Below are positions 16,436 to 24,195 of a DNA stretch of 64,000 bases, in pieces. This DNA comes from Lacinutrix sp. Bg11-31. GTDB taxonomy: Bacteria; Bacteroidota; Bacteroidia; Flavobacteriales; Flavobacteriaceae. Position 1 is the first letter of the stretch. Every line of letters begins with the position of its first letter. The stretch is from NCBI RefSeq assembly GCF_002831665.1, contig NZ_CP025118.1, positions 3,534,001 to 3,598,000 of the forward strand. Direction: 5' to 3'. Below the pieces are notes generated by a model that was not told the DNA's origin, did no database searches, and worked only from the letters and a program-made list of their open reading frames with translations. A program made the position numbers and the translations under genes.

Positions 16436-17314
16436 TTAAGCTGATAATTTATATACCATATTAGGTGTTTTATAATCTAAAGATAAGTGTAATCTTATTT
16501 CGTTGTATAAATTAATTGCATTTTTTGCAGCACGTTTTGCGTGATCTACGCTATCAAAGGTTTGGTCTAGATAAAATTCATCTTTTAAAATACCATTTAC
16601 ACGTTCTGCCATTGCATTTTCGTAACAATGATTTTCTTCAGTCATACTAATATCTATTTTTTTTCTTCTAAGTATTTGTGTGTATACATTGCTACAGTAC
16701 TGTATTCCTCTATCTGAATGATGAATAAGTTGTTTAATGTCTTTAGCTTGATAGATTGCCTTATTAAGCGCTCTTACACAACCTTTTAGTTCTAGGCTGT
16801 CACTAAGATCATATCCAACTATTTTCCTGGAATGCATATCAGTTATTAACGCCAAGTAACAAAAGCCTTTTACGGTTCTAATGTAAGTTATATCACTCAC
16901 CCAAACTTGGTTGGACCTTGTAACTTCTAGGTCTTTTATAATGTTCTTATATTTATAAAAACGATGATAAGAGTTAGTGGTTATAGCACTGGTTTTCCTT
17001 CTAAGTGTTAGCATTTGGTGTCTTCTGAGAATATTAAATAGTGTGTCTCTACCAACTTTAATATTGGCTTTATTAAAATCTACATTTAATGATTTTACAA
17101 GTTTTCTTACGCCTTCTCTAGGAAGAGATTTGCGTCTTTTTCTGACTATATTAATAATCTGTTGTTCTAGTTTTAAACGCTTATCAGCTCTATTTTTATG
17201 CTTATAATAAGCATCACGTTTAAGCCCAAAACAATGGGTTATAGTCGTTAAAGAAGCAAATCCCTTAGACTTCTCTTTAGCTTTGATTAAGGCTTTATAC
17301 TTAGCTTTTTTTTT
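16436..17314 (-). CDS. IS3-family transposase OrfB (DDE catalytic part)
   Basis: It is made as the -1 frameshift extension of OrfA. From the slippage site the frame codes about 292 residues: an HTH_21-like region with KRRKSLPREGVRKLVKSL, then the rve integrase core with the DDE residues in VWVSDITYI, LIHHSDRGIQY and ENAMAERVNGILKDE. The internal ATG at 17014 is unlikely to be the true start because it would drop the N-terminal third. No stops interrupt the frame. Confidence 0.88.
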   Translation of the reverse strand, partial: KKKAKYKALIKAKEKSKGFASLTTITHCFGLKRDAYYKHKNRADKRLKLEQQIINIVRKRRKSLPREGVRKLVKSLNVDFNKANIKVGRDTLFNILRRHQMLTLRRKTSAITTNSYHRFYKYKNIIKDLEVTRSNQVWVSDITYIRTVKGFCYLALITDMHSRKIVGYDLSDSLELKGCVRALNKAIYQAKDIKQLIHHSDRGIQYCSNVYTQILRRKKIDISMTEENHCYENAMAERVNGILKDEFYLDQTFDSVDHAKRAAKNAINLYNEIRLHLSLDYKTPNMVYKLSA

Positions 17315-17658
17315 AGTTCAGCAATAGATTTATAACCAAGATCTTCAGCAGCTACTTCTAGATAAGATTCTTCTACCATAGCATCAAGGTCCTTTTTTAG
17401 TATTAGTTTCTTGAGCTGTTCAATTTCTTTTTGAAGTGCTTTAATTCTTGATATTTCGTCTTTAGTTTCCACTTTTACTCTGGTGTTCATTAAGTCTTTA
17501 CGATTGTATTTTTTGATCCACACATTTACTGTTGTAGGTGCAATAGAGTAGAGTTTACAAAGCTCGCTCTTTGTGTGTTTTCCGATAGTAAGCTCGGCTA
17601 AAATTTTTAATTTAAAAGGTTCGCTGTAACATCTAATTACTTTGTCATTTCTATACAT
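17287..17658 (-). CDS. IS3-family OrfA (DNA-binding helix-turn-helix)
   Basis: A 123-residue protein with an HTH domain (SEPFKLKILAELTIGKHTKS through TTVNVWIKKY) and a C-terminal leucine-zipper-like coiled coil (IKALQKEIEQLKKLILKKDLD). A run of nine A on the minus strand followed by GC (17314-17304) is a slippery site for -1 frameshifting, which would fuse OrfA to OrfB, as in other IS3 elements. Confidence 0.88.
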   Translation of the reverse strand: MYRNDKVIRCYSEPFKLKILAELTIGKHTKSELCKLYSIAPTTVNVWIKKYNRKDLMNTRVKVETKDEISRIKALQKEIEQLKKLILKKDLDAMVEESYLEVAAEDLGYKSIAELKKKLSIKP

Positions 17659-17703
17659 AATGTTTAAAATTATGTAGCCTTATTTCAGGACGGGTCAAAA
17701 TTG

Positions 17704-17840
17704 GTGCTAACGTTGTTGTATATGGTTTGTTGCGTGTTTCAAGCACCTAATTTAGTAAATATTTACCGACCAAGAAAGTCCGCGAGGACTTTCGTAAGTA
17801 GGCTAGAACTAGCAATAAATTATATACGGTGTTACCCAAC
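17704..17840 (-). repeat. attC-like site C (complete)
   Basis: A 137 bp imperfect palindrome. The left arm GTGCTAACGTTGTTGTATAT is followed by GGTTTGTTGCGTG, the tip is the perfect hairpin GAAAGTCC-gcga-GGACTTTC (17774-17793), and the right arm TAGCAATAAATTATATACG (17810-17828) runs into core GTTACCCAAC (17831-17840). The core contains the stop codon of the minus-strand gene at 17832 and is the exact reverse complement of GTTGGGTAAC at 18590-18599. Confidence 0.75.
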
Positions 17841-18362
17841 GTTTTTTATTCGGTTTCTATATTTCCATTTGAATTTCAATCGACTCCAAAATAAATTCCA
17901 TTCGTATATAATTCCACCCAATTCCCAATTCACGTCATATTTTTCGGTTTTATTATTCACGTAAGGTGGAATTCCGATTTTCATATGCAACATTGGGTCA
18001 TTGTCTTTTACGGTTTCATAAAATTCCGATTCGAGTGATGATTTTGGATAGTATTGAATTTCAATTATTGAGCTTTCCTTTTCGCTTTTATATATGTACA
18101 AGTTTATATCGTACAGATTTTCATAAATGTCTTTTAATTCCGCTGTTATTTGCTCAAGCGATTTGGATTTTTTCTTTTCGTTTGCTTTTTTACGTTCAAT
18201 TCGTTTGTCAAAAAAATTCCGCTCGTCATTTATTATTTCCGAAATTATGTAACTCGTATTGCCCGAAATTTTATTCCAACAGGAATTTCTCGCCATTTCT
18301 AATAGAGTAGAAGTAGCTTCTTTCAAATTCTGTTCGAGATTATTTTTTGTGATTTTTTTCAA
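17832..18362 (-). CDS. Hypothetical protein of a cassette
   Basis: A soluble, charged protein of 176 residues of no recognised family. It is rich in Lys and Glu, with a helical middle (FFDKRIERKKANEKKKSKSL) and a C-terminal part rich in aromatic residues (WELGGIIYEWNLFW). Its stop codon lies within the attC-like core of site C. It follows the 78-residue gene by 4 bp and was probably captured with it as one cassette. Confidence 0.6.
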   Translation of the reverse strand: MKKITKNNLEQNLKEATSTLLEMARNSCWNKISGNTSYIISEIINDERNFFDKRIERKKANEKKKSKSLEQITAELKDIYENLYDINLYIYKSEKESSIIEIQYYPKSSLESEFYETVKDNDPMLHMKIGIPPYVNNKTEKYDVNWELGGIIYEWNLFWSRLKFKWKYRNRIKNVG

Positions 18363-18366
18363 GAGT

Positions 18367-18603
18367 TTAATTACTACGTTTTATAAAAATCAGACACGAA
18401 ACAATTGTCAAAATTAGAATTCCGATTGTTCCATAAATTATTAAATTCAGCCACATTCCAACATTATGTATTCCCGAAGCAAATCTATTCAATAAAGGTT
18501 CAGATGAGAAAATCAGTATTGTTGTCAAAATGATAAATGACAATAGATGTATTCCTATAATTTTTCGTTTTCTCAATGTTTCTTCAAATGTTGGGTAACT
18601 CAT
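18367..18603 (-). CDS. Small membrane protein whose start codon overlaps a cassette core
   Basis: A 78-residue protein with two or three hydrophobic segments (about residues 16-32 and 45-72). It begins ATG AGT TAC CCA ACA; the core GTTACCCAAC (18599-18590) starts within the second codon, so the ATG itself lies just outside the inferred cassette. No other start codon is near. Function unknown. Confidence 0.55.
   Translation of the reverse strand: MSYPTFEETLRKRKIIGIHLLSFIILTTILIFSSEPLLNRFASGIHNVGMWLNLIIYGTIGILILTIVSCLIFIKRSN
18590..18599 (-). repeat. attC-like core at the head of the cassette array
   Basis: GTTGGGTAAC, the exact reverse complement of the core at 17831-17840. It is the outermost core seen on this side; no full attC-like palindrome was recognised between it and gldA, so this may be where the array begins. 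Confidence 0.55.
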
Positions 18604-18651
18604 TATATAATAACTTTTATTCCTGATATCCGGGAAATAAGTCGGGTTATG

Positions 18652-18667
18652 GTAACTTTATAGTTAC
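18652..18667. other. Palindrome between the cassette island and gldA
   Basis: GTAACTTTATAGTTAC is a hairpin with a 6 bp stem in the otherwise featureless AT-rich gap 18604-18750. Together with CATTATATAATAAC next to the core at 18590 it could be the worn remains of an attC- or attI-like site, but the match is weak. Confidence 0.3.
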
Positions 18668-18750
18668 TGTTATCTCGTAAAGATAATTTTTTTATTTCAG
18701 TATCTATAGTGTTACTTATTTGCTTTAGTTTAAAATGTAAACTTACTGTT

Positions 18751-19644
18751 TTAAGCCGTCAGTTCTCTAAACATGCTCTCTAAGCTCGCATTTTTTTGAT
18801 TTAGTTGAAGAATCTTCAACTCATTATCATGGGCAAAATCAAAAACATGAGAACGCATATCTTCTTTTGTAGAAAAGATAATTTCGTAAATAAAATCGTG
18901 TGTATTTTTAACGCTTTTTGCGTTAGGTAACTTTAATAAAAAAGCATCTTCAACTCTATAATCGAATTCAACAATAACGGTTTGCTCTTGTCCATCGCGA
19001 AGCTCGGTTAATTTTTTATTGGCAACAATTTCTCCTTTATTAATTATTATAACACGATCACACATGGCTTCCACTTCTTGCATAATGTGCGTAGATAGAA
19101 AAACAGTTTTCTCCTTACCAATAGATTTTATTAAATTCCTAATCTCTACTAATTGATTAGGATCTAAACCAGTAGTAGGTTCATCGAGTATTAAAACATC
19201 TGGATTATGTAATAAAGCATTTGCTAAACCAACACGTTGTCTATAACCTTTAGATAACTGGCTCATTTTTTTATGAGCCTCAGGAGCTAAACCTGTAAGT
19301 TCTATAACGTCTTCAATTCTAGATTTACTAACCTTATAAACATCTGCATTAAAGGCTAAGTATTCGCGAACGTATTGCTCTAAGTATAATGGATTGTGCT
19401 CTGGTAAGTAGCCAACACTTTGTTGCACTTGTTTAGCTTGAGATAAAATATCGTATCCATTTACAGCTGCTTCACCTTTGGTTGGGCTAATAAAAGTGGT
19501 TAATATTTTCATCATTGTAGACTTGCCTGCTCCATTTGGACCAAGAAACCCAACTATTTCTGGCTTTTTAATCTCAAAAGACACATTGTTAAGTGCTTTT
19601 TGCTCACCATAAACCTTCGTTATATTTTCAACCTTTATAGACAT
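18751..19644 (-). CDS. gldA: Gliding-motility ABC transporter ATP-binding protein GldA
   Basis: An ABC ATPase of about 297 residues. The Walker A GFLGPNGAGKST, signature LSKGYRQRVGLA, Walker B VLILDEPTTGLDPNQL and switch His in STHIMQEVEAM are all present. It closely fits GldA of Flavobacterium, which is needed for gliding together with GldF and GldG (not in this window). The frame is open to 19662, but the promoter elements at 19660-19688 cover that spot, so the start MSIKVEN at 19644 is preferred. It lies far from the gldKLMN cluster at 49093, as in other flavobacteria. Confidence 0.88.
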   Translation of the reverse strand: MSIKVENITKVYGEQKALNNVSFEIKKPEIVGFLGPNGAGKSTMMKILTTFISPTKGEAAVNGYDILSQAKQVQQSVGYLPEHNPLYLEQYVREYLAFNADVYKVSKSRIEDVIELTGLAPEAHKKMSQLSKGYRQRVGLANALLHNPDVLILDEPTTGLDPNQLVEIRNLIKSIGKEKTVFLSTHIMQEVEAMCDRVIIINKGEIVANKKLTELRDGQEQTVIVEFDYRVEDAFLLKLPNAKSVKNTHDFIYEIIFSTKEDMRSHVFDFAHDNELKILQLNQKNASLESMFRELTA

Positions 19645-19659
19645 CTTATATTCTTTCTT

Positions 19660-19688
19660 CAAAAATAAACATTCTGTAATTTAAACAA
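19660..19688 (-). promoter_or_regulatory. Promoter of gldA
   Basis: On the minus strand TTG (19688-19686), 18 bp, then TATTTTTG (19667-19660), a match to the TAnnTTTG box. Transcription would begin about 10 bp before the ATG at 19644, which argues against the longer frame start. Confidence 0.55.
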
Positions 19689-19747
19689 GACTTTGTTTAG
19701 AAATCTTTAAATCTTTAGCTAAAAGCTTAAAATACATGCTTTAGTAT

Positions 19748-19777
19748 TTTGATTTGTGAAATAATTATTTACTTTAG
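19748..19777 (+). promoter_or_regulatory. Promoter of the aromatic amino acid operon
   Basis: TTTG (19748-19751), 18 bp, TACTTTAG (19770-19777), one base from the TAnnTTTG consensus. It is placed about 35 bp before the leader peptide start at 19812. Confidence 0.5.
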
Positions 19778-19811
19778 CATTATAATTAATTTAGTGCTTT
19801 CGCAAATTATA

Positions 19812-19889
19812 ATGAAAACAATACAGAACACATATTTTAGCCGCTTCTATTTCTTTTTTAGCAAAAAGAACGAGACTGCGTATATGTAA
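19812..19889 (+). CDS. Phe/Tyr-rich leader peptide of the pheA operon
   Basis: A 25-codon frame, MKTIQNTYFSRFYFFFSKKN then ETAYM and a stop, holding five Phe and three Tyr, with eight aromatic residues in the last 18. It lies between a promoter-like sequence and a terminator-like hairpin, upstream of pheA. Stalling of the ribosome for lack of charged tRNA-Phe or tRNA-Tyr would change the fold downstream. It resembles leader peptides of amino-acid operons in design; I know of no described homologue. Confidence 0.75.
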   Translation: MKTIQNTYFSRFYFFFSKKNETAYM

Positions 19890-19946
19890 TTCTAACAAAC
19901 ATATATTTAAAACTAAGTCTCGATATAATTTATCGGGACTTTTTTT
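19872..19946 (+). promoter_or_regulatory. Transcription attenuator of the pheA operon
   Basis: The terminator is AGTCTCGATA (19916-19925), a 5-base loop, TATCGGGACT (19931-19940) and a run of seven T that includes the last stem base. The 5' half AGTCTC is also complementary to GAGACT at 19872-19877, inside the leader reading frame near its end. The two pairings exclude one another. A ribosome at the leader stop would cover GAGACT and leave the terminator free; a ribosome stalled earlier at the Phe/Tyr codons would allow GAGACT to block it. Confidence 0.75.
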
Positions 19947-19993
19947 ATATAATAATTTCAACTTAAGTTGGGATTTAAAAAAAGAAATAAAAT

Positions 19994-20821
19994 TTGATTA
20001 AAACAGTAGCTATACAAGGAATTAAAGGATCGTTTCACCACATCGTGTCTCAAGACTATTTTGGTGAACATACAGCTGTAAACGAGTGCTTGTCTTTCGA
20101 TGAAACTGTAGATGCCTTACTTTCTGGTAAAACCGAAGTAGCAATTATGGCTTTAGAGAACTCTATTGCTGGCTCAATTATACCAAATTATGCGTTGATA
20201 GATAATTATAATCTTCATATAGTTGGTGAGCATTATTTAGACATACAGCATAATTTAATGGCATTGCCAAACCAAAGTATCGAGGATATTAAAGAAGTGT
20301 ATTCGCACCCAATGGCATTATTGCAATGTAAAGCATTCTTTAAAAATTATCCACATATAAAGTTAGTAGAAGATAAAGATACTGCAGATGTTGCAAAACG
20401 AATTCAAGACAAAAAACTTAAAGGTGTTGCAGCAATAGCAAGTAGATTGGCTGCTTCAATATTCGAATTAGATATTTTAGCAGAAAGCATCCAAACCATT
20501 AAGCACAACGAAACACGTTTTGCAATTGTAAAGCAAAATAATTCTGAAATTAATAAAGCTGAAATTAATAAAGCGTCTATTAAATTCGAGCTCGATCACA
20601 AACGCGGAAGTTTAGCTGCAATTCTTAATGTTTTGAGTGACTGTAAACTAAACTTAACCAAAATACAATCCTTACCAAAAATTGAAACACCTTGGTTGTA
20701 TGCCTTTTTTGTAGATGTTACTTTCGATGATTATAAGGATTTTGATAAAGCTAAAGCAATACTAGAGATTATGGCAACACATTTAAAAGTGTTAGGCGAA
20801 TATAAAAACGCAAAAAAATAA
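19994..20821 (+). CDS. pheA: Prephenate dehydratase
   Basis: It makes phenylpyruvate from prephenate in phenylalanine synthesis. The 275-residue protein has the catalytic domain (GIKGSFHHIV, MALENSIAGSI and the ETRFAIV motif with catalytic Thr) and a C-terminal ACT domain (SIKFELDHKRGSLAAILNVL) for feedback by phenylalanine. There is no N-terminal chorismate mutase; that activity is fused to the DAHP synthase downstream. The start is a TTG at 19994; no ATG lies nearby in frame. It stops 1 base before the ATG of the aminotransferase gene. Confidence 0.93.
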   Translation: MIKTVAIQGIKGSFHHIVSQDYFGEHTAVNECLSFDETVDALLSGKTEVAIMALENSIAGSIIPNYALIDNYNLHIVGEHYLDIQHNLMALPNQSIEDIKEVYSHPMALLQCKAFFKNYPHIKLVEDKDTADVAKRIQDKKLKGVAAIASRLAASIFELDILAESIQTIKHNETRFAIVKQNNSEINKAEINKASIKFELDHKRGSLAAILNVLSDCKLNLTKIQSLPKIETPWLYAFFVDVTFDDYKDFDKAKAILEIMATHLKVLGEYKNAKK

Positions 20822-21960
20822 TGGAAGTTGCAAAAAGATTACATAGCGTTGAAGAGTACTACTTTTCTAAGAAATTAAAGGAAGTTAACTTTCTAATATC
20901 CCAAGGCAAGCCTATTATTAATTTAGGTATTGGAAGCCCAGATTTACAACCACCTGGAAAAGTAATTTCTGCAATTTCAGACAGTTTTAAAGACCCAAGA
21001 GCTCATAAATACCAAAGCTATCAAGGGTTGCCAGAGTTGCGCGAAGCAATTGCTGGTTTTTATAAAACGCATTTTCAAGTAAGTGTTAGTGCAGCAACAG
21101 AAGTGTTACCATTAATGGGAAGCAAGGAAGGTATTATGCATATCTCTATGGCTTTTTTAAACGAAGGCGATGCGGTTTTAATACCAAATCCAGGTTATCC
21201 AACATATACTTCGGTTACTAAACTATTACAAGCAGAGCCTATATTTTACAATTTAGACGAAGCCAATAACTGGTGTCCAAATATAGAAGAGCTTGAAAAG
21301 CAAGATTTAAGTAAAGTGAAGATTATGTGGTTAAATTATCCACATATGCCAACAGGAGCAAAAGCAACAAAAGAAATATTTAAAACCTTAATTGCATTTG
21401 CTAAAAAGCACGATATTTTATTGGTGAATGATAATCCATATAGTTTTATTTTAAATAAAGAACCTCTTAGTCTTTTAAGTATCGAAGGCTCAAAAGAAGT
21501 GTGTTTAGAATTAAACTCTTTAAGTAAAACATTTAACATGGCTGGCTGGAGAGTAGGGATGTTACTAGGTAATCACGAGTTGCTAAATGCAGTTTTAAAA
21601 GTAAAAAGCAACATGGATTCTGGTATGTTTTATGGTATACAAAAAGGAGCTGTAGAGGCTTTAAACTCATCAAAAATGTGGTTTGTAAGCTTAAACAGTA
21701 TCTACGAGAAACGTCGTAAACTCGTATGGGAATTAGCGACTAAACTAAATTGTTCTTTCGATGAGAATGCAACAGGATTATTTGTTTGGGCAAAATTGCC
21801 ACCATTTTTTAAATCAGAAGAATTTATAGACAAGCTATTAAAAGAACATAATATTTTTATAACACCAGGAACCATTTTTGGAAGTCAAGGTGAAGGTTAT
21901 GTGCGTTTTTCGTTATGCGCAACAATCGTAGAATTAGAAGAAGCAATTGCAAGAGTATGA
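20821..21960 (+). CDS. Class I PLP-dependent aminotransferase (aromatic operon)
   Basis: A 379-residue fold-type I aminotransferase. The PLP lysine is in LNSLSKTFNMAGWRVG, with NPGYPTY and NDNPY stretches typical of the aspartate aminotransferase family. Position between pheA and tyrA suggests it transaminates phenylpyruvate and hydroxyphenylpyruvate (or prephenate). The start shares one base with the pheA stop, and the end overlaps tyrA by ATGA. Confidence 0.9.
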   Translation: MEVAKRLHSVEEYYFSKKLKEVNFLISQGKPIINLGIGSPDLQPPGKVISAISDSFKDPRAHKYQSYQGLPELREAIAGFYKTHFQVSVSAATEVLPLMGSKEGIMHISMAFLNEGDAVLIPNPGYPTYTSVTKLLQAEPIFYNLDEANNWCPNIEELEKQDLSKVKIMWLNYPHMPTGAKATKEIFKTLIAFAKKHDILLVNDNPYSFILNKEPLSLLSIEGSKEVCLELNSLSKTFNMAGWRVGMLLGNHELLNAVLKVKSNMDSGMFYGIQKGAVEALNSSKMWFVSLNSIYEKRRKLVWELATKLNCSFDENATGLFVWAKLPPFFKSEEFIDKLLKEHNIFITPGTIFGSQGEGYVRFSLCATIVELEEAIARV

Positions 21961-22811
21961 TAAATAATATTTACATAATAGGAGTTGGTTTAATAGGCGG
22001 AAGTTTAGCTTTAGATATAAAGAAAAAACGACCAGGCGCAACTATTTATGGTATAGATAATAGCGTGCAGCATTTAAACGAAGCTATAGAGTTAAATGTT
22101 ATAGATGCGAAAGCAACTTTTGAAGATTTGGATAAAGCAGACTTAGTAATATTATCTATTCCAGTAGATTCTGCTGTAGCGTTATTGCCAAAAGTTTTAG
22201 ATAAAGTATCAGATTTTGGGTTAGTTGTAGATGTTGGTTCTACCAAATTAGACATTTGTAAAGTTGTAGAAAACCATCCAAAACGAAGAAATTTCTTAGC
22301 CATGCATCCTATAGCTGGAACAGAGTTTTCTGGACCAAAAGCAGCTATTTTAGATTTGTTTCAGCATAAAACAAATATTATTTGCGAAGTAGAAAAAACA
22401 GCTTTTAAGCTTCAAGAAAAAGCATTAGGTCTGTTTTCGGAAATAGGAATGAGAATGCGTTACATGAACCCAGAAGCACACGATAAACATATTGCATACA
22501 TGTCGCATTTATCGCACATTAGTGCATTTATGTTGGGTAAAACAGTAATAGAAAAAGAAAAGAACGAACGCGATATTTTCGATATGGCAGGTTCTGGTTT
22601 CGAAAGCACAGTAAGATTGGCAAAAAGTTCTCCAGCAATGTGGACGCCAATTTTTAAACAGAATAAAGCTAATGTTGTAGAGACTTTAGAAGATTACATC
22701 GCGAATTTAACGCAGTTTAAAAACATGATGGAAAACGATGATTTTGAAGGTGTTTTTAACGAAATGAAAGACACAAATTATATTAAACAAATATTAAACG
22801 GAATAAAATAA
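21957..22811 (+). CDS. tyrA: Prephenate dehydrogenase
   Basis: An NAD(P)-dependent enzyme that makes 4-hydroxyphenylpyruvate for tyrosine synthesis. The Rossmann motif IIGVGLIGGSLALDI is at the N terminus, with DVGSTK and MHPIAGTEFSG further on. The frame is open upstream to 21915, but the ATG at 21957 overlapping the previous stop (ATGA) places the Rossmann motif correctly and gives 284 residues. No ACT domain is present, so feedback may act through the leader attenuator and the other enzymes. Confidence 0.93.
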   Translation: MINNIYIIGVGLIGGSLALDIKKKRPGATIYGIDNSVQHLNEAIELNVIDAKATFEDLDKADLVILSIPVDSAVALLPKVLDKVSDFGLVVDVGSTKLDICKVVENHPKRRNFLAMHPIAGTEFSGPKAAILDLFQHKTNIICEVEKTAFKLQEKALGLFSEIGMRMRYMNPEAHDKHIAYMSHLSHISAFMLGKTVIEKEKNERDIFDMAGSGFESTVRLAKSSPAMWTPIFKQNKANVVETLEDYIANLTQFKNMMENDDFEGVFNEMKDTNYIKQILNGIK

Positions 22812-22887
22812 CATCAATTTCTTGTAAGGTTACTGTACTAAACTCGTTTTAGTAGTTAGCCTTATAAGTACAATAAAAAGTAGGATT

Positions 22888-23970
22888 ATGGAGAATAAAA
22901 AAGAAATGAGAAACTGGTTGACAGACATGGCGTTGGATCATCCATTAGTAATCGCTGGACCTTGTAGTGCAGAGACAGAAGAGCAAGTTTTAAAAATAGC
23001 TCACGAGCTTAAAAACACAGATGTTAGTTATTTTAGAGCAGGTATTTGGAAACCACGTACACGTCCAGGAATGTTTGAAGGTGTTGGTGCTTTAGGTTTA
23101 AATTGGCTTAAAAAAGTAAAAGAAGAAACAGGAATGAAAACCTGTACAGAAGTTGCAAATGCAGCACACGTAAAGTTAGCAATCGAGAATGATGTAGATT
23201 TACTTTGGATTGGTGCACGATCTACAGTAAGCCCATTTATCATGCAAGAATTAGCAGATGCTTTAGCAGGAACAGATAAGATTGTTTTAGTTAAAAATCC
23301 AGTAAATCCAGATTTAGCTTTATGGTTAGGTGGAATTGAAAGATTATATACTGCTGGTATTAAAAATTTAGGAGCAATACACAGAGGTTTTTCAACTTAC
23401 GAGAAAACTAAATATAGAAACATTCCAGAATGGCAAATAGCTATCGAGTTTCAAAACAGATTTCCAGATTTACCATTAATTAACGATCCATCGCATATTA
23501 CAGGAAAGCGCGATATGGTTTTCGATGTGTCTCAAACGGCTTTAGATCTTAATTTCGATGGATTAATGATAGAAACACATACAGATCCAGATAATGCTTG
23601 GAGTGATGCTGCACAGCAAGTAACACCTACTGTATTAGTGAAAATGATGGAGGATTTAAAAATTAGAAAAATTAGCGACCCAGAAGCAGAATACAATAAA
23701 GAACTTACTAATTTAAGAGCTCAAATCGATGTTGTCGATAATCAGCTAATAGATTTATTAGGTAAGCGTATGAATGTTGCAGATGGTATTGGTAAACTTA
23801 AAAAAGAAAAAAACGTTGCCGTTTTACAAAGCAAACGTTGGAACGAGATTTTAGGTAAAATGGTACTTCAAGGCGACGAAAAAGGATTGAGCGAAGAGTT
23901 TATTTTAAAATTATTTAAAGCAGTTCACCAAGAATCTATTAATCATCAAGAAAAGGTTTTAAAAGGATAG
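22888..23970 (+). CDS. Bifunctional DAHP synthase / chorismate mutase
   Basis: A 360-residue fusion. Residues 1 to about 265 form a type I-beta DAHP synthase (AGPCSAE, FRAGIWKPRTRPG, VLVKNPVNPDL, INDPSHITGKRD), the entry step of the shikimate pathway. Residues from about 275 on form an AroQ-type chorismate mutase (LRAQIDVVDNQLIDLLGKRM and IGKLKKEKN). This fusion is common in Bacteroidota and puts the first and branch-point steps on one chain. It is the last gene of the operon and is followed by a terminator at 24065. Confidence 0.93.
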   Translation: MENKKEMRNWLTDMALDHPLVIAGPCSAETEEQVLKIAHELKNTDVSYFRAGIWKPRTRPGMFEGVGALGLNWLKKVKEETGMKTCTEVANAAHVKLAIENDVDLLWIGARSTVSPFIMQELADALAGTDKIVLVKNPVNPDLALWLGGIERLYTAGIKNLGAIHRGFSTYEKTKYRNIPEWQIAIEFQNRFPDLPLINDPSHITGKRDMVFDVSQTALDLNFDGLMIETHTDPDNAWSDAAQQVTPTVLVKMMEDLKIRKISDPEAEYNKELTNLRAQIDVVDNQLIDLLGKRMNVADGIGKLKKEKNVAVLQSKRWNEILGKMVLQGDEKGLSEEFILKLFKAVHQESINHQEKVLKG

Positions 23971-24064
23971 AGCTTATTTTGAATAATATCTATTTGTTAT
24001 GTTTAGCGTGTCGAAATGCGATCTAACCATAGTAAAAAAATATTCTCGACGACATTTATACCAT

Positions 24065-24100
24065 AAAAAAGGGCTTCAAATTTTTGAAGCTCTTTTTTTT
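24065..24100 (+). terminator. Terminator after the aromatic amino acid operon
   Basis: A-run, GGGCTTCAAA, short loop, TTTGAAGCTC (one G-T pair) and a run of eight T. It is likely bidirectional in form, but the genes on both sides run to the right. Confidence 0.85.
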
Positions 24101-24163
24101 AATTTTCACTCACCCAAAAGCTGCGTTCACTCATTGTCGATTTTATAGAAGTTGAATTAAATA

Positions 24164-24171
24164 TAGATTTG
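24164..24171 (+). promoter_or_regulatory. -7 box before the T9SS-sorted protein gene
   Basis: TAGATTTG matches TAnnTTTG and lies 24 bp before the ATG at 24196. A TTTT at 24141 is at a fitting distance in place of TTTG. Confidence 0.45.
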
Positions 24172-24195
24172 ATTCAATTTTAAAAATCAAAACAC

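Larger units (their letters stand above)
16398..17697 (-). mobile_element. IS3-family insertion sequence (intact)
   Basis: About 1300 bp with imperfect terminal inverted repeats: TGTCTTGTCCTGAAATATGG at the left and the complement of TGACCCGTCCTGAAATAAGG at the right. It contains the overlapping orfA and orfB of the IS3 family. No clear target duplication was found (left flank ends TAA, right flank begins AAA). It lies between the DUF6090 gene and attC-like site C. A shrunken, decayed relative is at 33709-34340. Confidence 0.88.

Noticed and set aside
16395..17700. Target-site duplication of the IS3 element
   Set aside because: The flanks TAA and AAA do not match over three or more bases, so no duplication can be claimed.
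17966..18310. Plus-strand open frame, 114 codons, opposite the 176-residue cassette gene
   Set aside because: The minus-strand frame fits the cassette borders exactly at its stop; the plus frame has a translation rich in Phe/Tyr/Cys typical of antisense reading.
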